This document shows, one piece after another, positions 6,918 to 8,232 of a stretch of 8,232 bases of DNA. The position numbers were made by a program, and so were the translations under genes. Numbering within the stretch: the stretch's first letter is position 1; every line of letters begins with the position of its first letter. This DNA comes from Cereibacter sphaeroides. GTDB lineage: Bacteria; Pseudomonadota; Alphaproteobacteria; Rhodobacterales; Rhodobacteraceae. A model generated the notes under the pieces. That model searched no databases and had not been told where the DNA came from. It was given only the letters and a program-made list of their open reading frames with translations. Location of the stretch: the NCBI GenBank assembly GCA_003243455.1, contig QFQS01000022.1, forward strand, positions 1 through 8,232, given 5' to 3'.

Positions 6918-7327
6918 AAGTTCGGTACGGATTGCGCACTGATGACAACTGTTCCATCCCGGACGATCATTTAGACCCTCGTCGCTCTTCGGTTTTCATG
7001 GCAAGATCGATCATTAGAGACATTGGAAGCGGGGTGGGACATGCTGATCCATCTTCACGGCTTTGTCATGTGTGGACGGTTCCTGTTTAGCAAGGTTTTT
7101 TTGACGTCGTGATCATCGCGGGTTGCGGTCATGTGTCCGATCTGTATGCGCGGCACCGATGGCCGCTGGCCCTGATGAAGTCCGCTTGCCAGATCCCTAT
7201 CAAGTTGTCGGACTACGTCTGTCCTGACAATGCCACGGGGTGTTCTGGCTGCGACTTGCTTTGATCATCACGTCTATTGCCCCTGCATCTCAATGCGCTG
7301 CATAAACAATTCAGCGCTGTTCACTGT
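6918..7327. other. Gene-free stretch between the regulator and the IS110 remnant
   Basis: No supported coding region, RNA gene or strong terminator is seen in these 410 bases. The part nearest the transposase remnant is probably the long non-coding flank that IS110-type elements carry after their gene, which would begin somewhere after about 7030. That boundary is inferred, not seen. A 6-bp inverted repeat, AGTCCG (7179-7184) with CGGACT (7209-7214), lies inside with a 24-base loop. No clear rho-independent terminator follows the regulator gene at 6917. Confidence 0.4.
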
Positions 7328-7431
7328 TTATACGGCTCGAAAGGTTCCTCCTCTTGCCAAGACCGCCCACACGATCCGATTGGTTTTGTTGGCCATTGCC
7401 ACACTGACCAGTCGAGAGGCCTTGCGTTCTA
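7328..7431 (-). pseudogene. C-terminal remnant of an IS110-like transposase
   Basis: A minus-strand frame running leftward from the insertion element to TAA (7330-7328) encodes about 33 residues. Its core, VAMANKTNRIVWAVLARG, matches from memory the typical C-terminal end of IS110-family transposases, in which an ANK-x-x-RI-x-WA-type sequence precedes a short tail. The frame enters directly from the left end of the IS5-type element at about 7431, so the upstream part of this gene was separated by that insertion. The remainder should lie to the right of the window on the minus strand. No start codon or catalytic residue is present here. The fragment is inactive by itself. Confidence 0.7.
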
Positions 7432-7444
7432 GAGTCAGGACCCA
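7432..7444 (+). repeat. Left terminal inverted repeat of the IS5-type element
   Basis: GAGTCAGGACCCA pairs with the right end with one mismatch in 13. It is preceded by TA at 7430-7431, the probable target duplication. Because the target CTAG is itself palindromic, the element boundary could be shifted by one base. Confidence 0.85.
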
Positions 7445-7503
7445 TAAATCCGCTTGAGCGCGGGTTCGCCGCGTGATTCAAACTCCCGACTAGGGGAGGG
7501 ATC

Positions 7504-8219
7504 ATGAGTCCGTTCTTTCCGAAATCCCGCGGTAAGCCCCGCGTCGATGACAGGCGGGTGCTGAGTGGCATAATCTTTATCCAGCGCAATGGGTTGATGT
7601 GGAAGCATGCCCCTTCGGCCTATGGCCCGCCGAAGACCCTCTACAACCGCTGGAAGCGGTGGAGCCGAATGGGCGTGTTCGCCACGATCATGACCGAACT
7701 GGCCGCCCAGGCGCAGGACACAGGGATCGTGATGATCGACGCGACCCATGCGAAGGCCCAGCGGACGGCGTCGAGCCTCGCGGTTCAAAAGGGGGGCGCG
7801 GACGGCTGATCGGGCGGACCAAGGGTGGGCTGAACTCGAAACTGCACGTCCTGGCCGACGCGAAGGGGCGCCCGATCCGGATGTTTCTCTCGGCGGGCCA
7901 GACTTCGGACTACATCGGGGCGCGGGCGCTGCTGTCCTCCATCCCACAGGCCGGAGCGCTGCTCGGGGACCGTGGCTACGATGCCGACTGGTTCCGCAAC
8001 GCTCTGATCGATATGGGCATTTCGCCGTGTATTCCCTCCCGCATCGGTCGCAAGGTTCCGATCCCACACGATGCGGACCTCTACCGCCTGCGCCACAGGA
8101 TCGAGAACATGTTCGCTCGCCTGAAGGACTGGCGGCGCATCGCCACCCGCTACGACCGTTGCCCGATCCTGTTCCTATCAGCCTGCGCTCTGGCCGCTAC
8201 CGTCATCTACTGGTTGTGA
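7504..8219 (+). CDS. IS5-family (IS427-type) transposase made by -1 frameshift, DDE type
   Basis: The first frame (7504-7809, 101 residues) and the second frame (open to TGA 8217-8219) join by a -1 shift at 7788-7794. The joined product is a 238-residue transposase that cuts and joins DNA. The DDE triad is visible: Asp79 in MIDATHAK, Asp156 in LLGDRGYD, and Glu201 in RHRIENMFARLKDW. Glu201 forms the R-x3-E-x6-K signature with Arg197 and Lys208. The first frame alone holds the N-terminal domain (PRVDDRRVLSGIIFI, TLYNRWKRW) and only the first Asp. ATG 7504 has GGAG at 7495-7498, and an in-frame stop at 7474-7476 rules out a longer product. From memory, relatives begin about a dozen residues earlier, before the FFPKSRGKPR motif, so this copy may have an internal deletion at its start. 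Activity is uncertain. Confidence 0.85.
7788..7794 (+). other. Programmed -1 ribosomal frameshift heptamer A_AAG_GGG
   Basis: In the first transposase frame the codons read CAA AAG GGG GGC. The heptamer A-AAG-GGG fits the X-XXY-YYZ rule, so both tRNAs can re-pair one base back. Slipping there replaces the seven-codon end of the first frame with the conserved GGRGRLIGRTKGG stretch of the second. The run of four A and six G continues to 7796. This mechanism is usual for this IS group. Confidence 0.75.
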
Positions 8220-8229
8220 GTCCTGACTC
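8217..8229 (-). repeat. Right terminal inverted repeat of the IS5-type element
   Basis: TGAGTCCTGACTC is the complement of the left end apart from one base. It overlaps the transposase stop codon at 8217-8219. TA at 8230-8231 and the closing G complete the CTAG target copy exactly at the window edge. Confidence 0.85.
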
Positions 8230-8232
8230 TAG

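Larger units (their letters stand above)
7432..8229 (+). mobile_element. IS5-family insertion sequence, IS427-type, 798 bp
   Basis: The element is bounded by near-perfect terminal inverted repeats, GAGTCAGGACCCA on the left and the complement of GAGTCAGGACTCA on the right. TA lies on each side within CTAG (7429-7432 and 8229-8232), matching the target preference known for this group. It contains one transposase gene split over two frames with a -1 slippage site. The element is visibly richer in GC than the flavoprotein genes. It interrupts an IS110-like transposase gene. Its 798 bp is at the short end for the group, which fits the shortened transposase N-terminus. Confidence 0.87.

Noticed and set aside
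6910..6930. Possible terminator hairpin after the GlxA-type regulator
   Set aside because: The CCGA/TCGG arms are only four bases long and no T-run follows.
7311..7589. Minus-strand frame crossing the insertion boundary
   Set aside because: It joins two different elements out of register with the IS110-like coding frame, so it is an artefact of the insertion.
7435..8067. Minus-strand reading frame of 210 codons inside the insertion sequence
   Set aside because: The plus strand encodes a complete DDE transposase across the same bases. The antisense frame is low-complexity Arg/Pro/Ser-rich and resembles nothing known.
1..8232. CRISPR array, tRNA, rRNA, phage genes or a defence system
   Set aside because: No regularly spaced repeats, no tRNA-like cloverleaf, and no defence or phage protein motifs were seen on either strand.

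Overview
The window looks like an accessory catabolic locus from a marine-type alphaproteobacterium, most likely the Rhodobacteraceae. This rests on moderate-to-high GC, the protein style, and insertion sequences typical of that group. It is an inference from the sequence, not a database result.

Layout, left to right. Positions 1-53 are unassigned. At 158 to 54 (minus) is a 34-residue reading frame that is almost all signal peptide. It looks like the decapitated start of a substrate-binding protein gene, possibly of an ABC transporter. Positions 230-2674 (minus) encode a two-domain flavoprotein of the dimethylglycine/sarcosine dehydrogenase type, with a FAD domain fused to a GcvT-like folate domain. 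A divergent regulatory region of about 210 bp follows, containing two perfect inverted repeats. Rightward from it runs a tight three-gene cluster: an XRE-cupin regulator (2888-3445), a second and clearly paralogous flavoprotein (3474-5915), and a GlxA-type DJ-1/AraC regulator (5934-6917). The gaps are 28 and 18 bp and each start has a good ribosome binding site, so these genes are probably one operon.

Positions 6918-7327 hold no gene. Beyond them lies the C-terminal coding tail of an IS110-like transposase (minus, ending at 7328). A complete-looking 798-bp IS5-family element of the IS427 type (7432-8229) interrupts it. That element carries matching terminal inverted repeats, a CTAG/TA target duplication and a canonical -1 frameshift heptamer joining its two transposase frames.

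Working model: the locus takes up and oxidatively N-demethylates a methylated amine or amino acid, for example a betaine-, dimethylglycine-, sarcosine- or methylaminobutyrate-like compound. The substrate cannot be read from the sequence. GlxA/AraC regulators of this class include the known glycine betaine, carnitine and sarcosine regulators (GbdR, CdhR, SouR), which supports the theme. The two flavoproteins differ at a key folate-domain residue: Asp in the leftward one, Glu in the rightward one. They are therefore probably not redundant. Insertion-sequence debris on the right and a broken transport gene on the left suggest that the locus has been rearranged.
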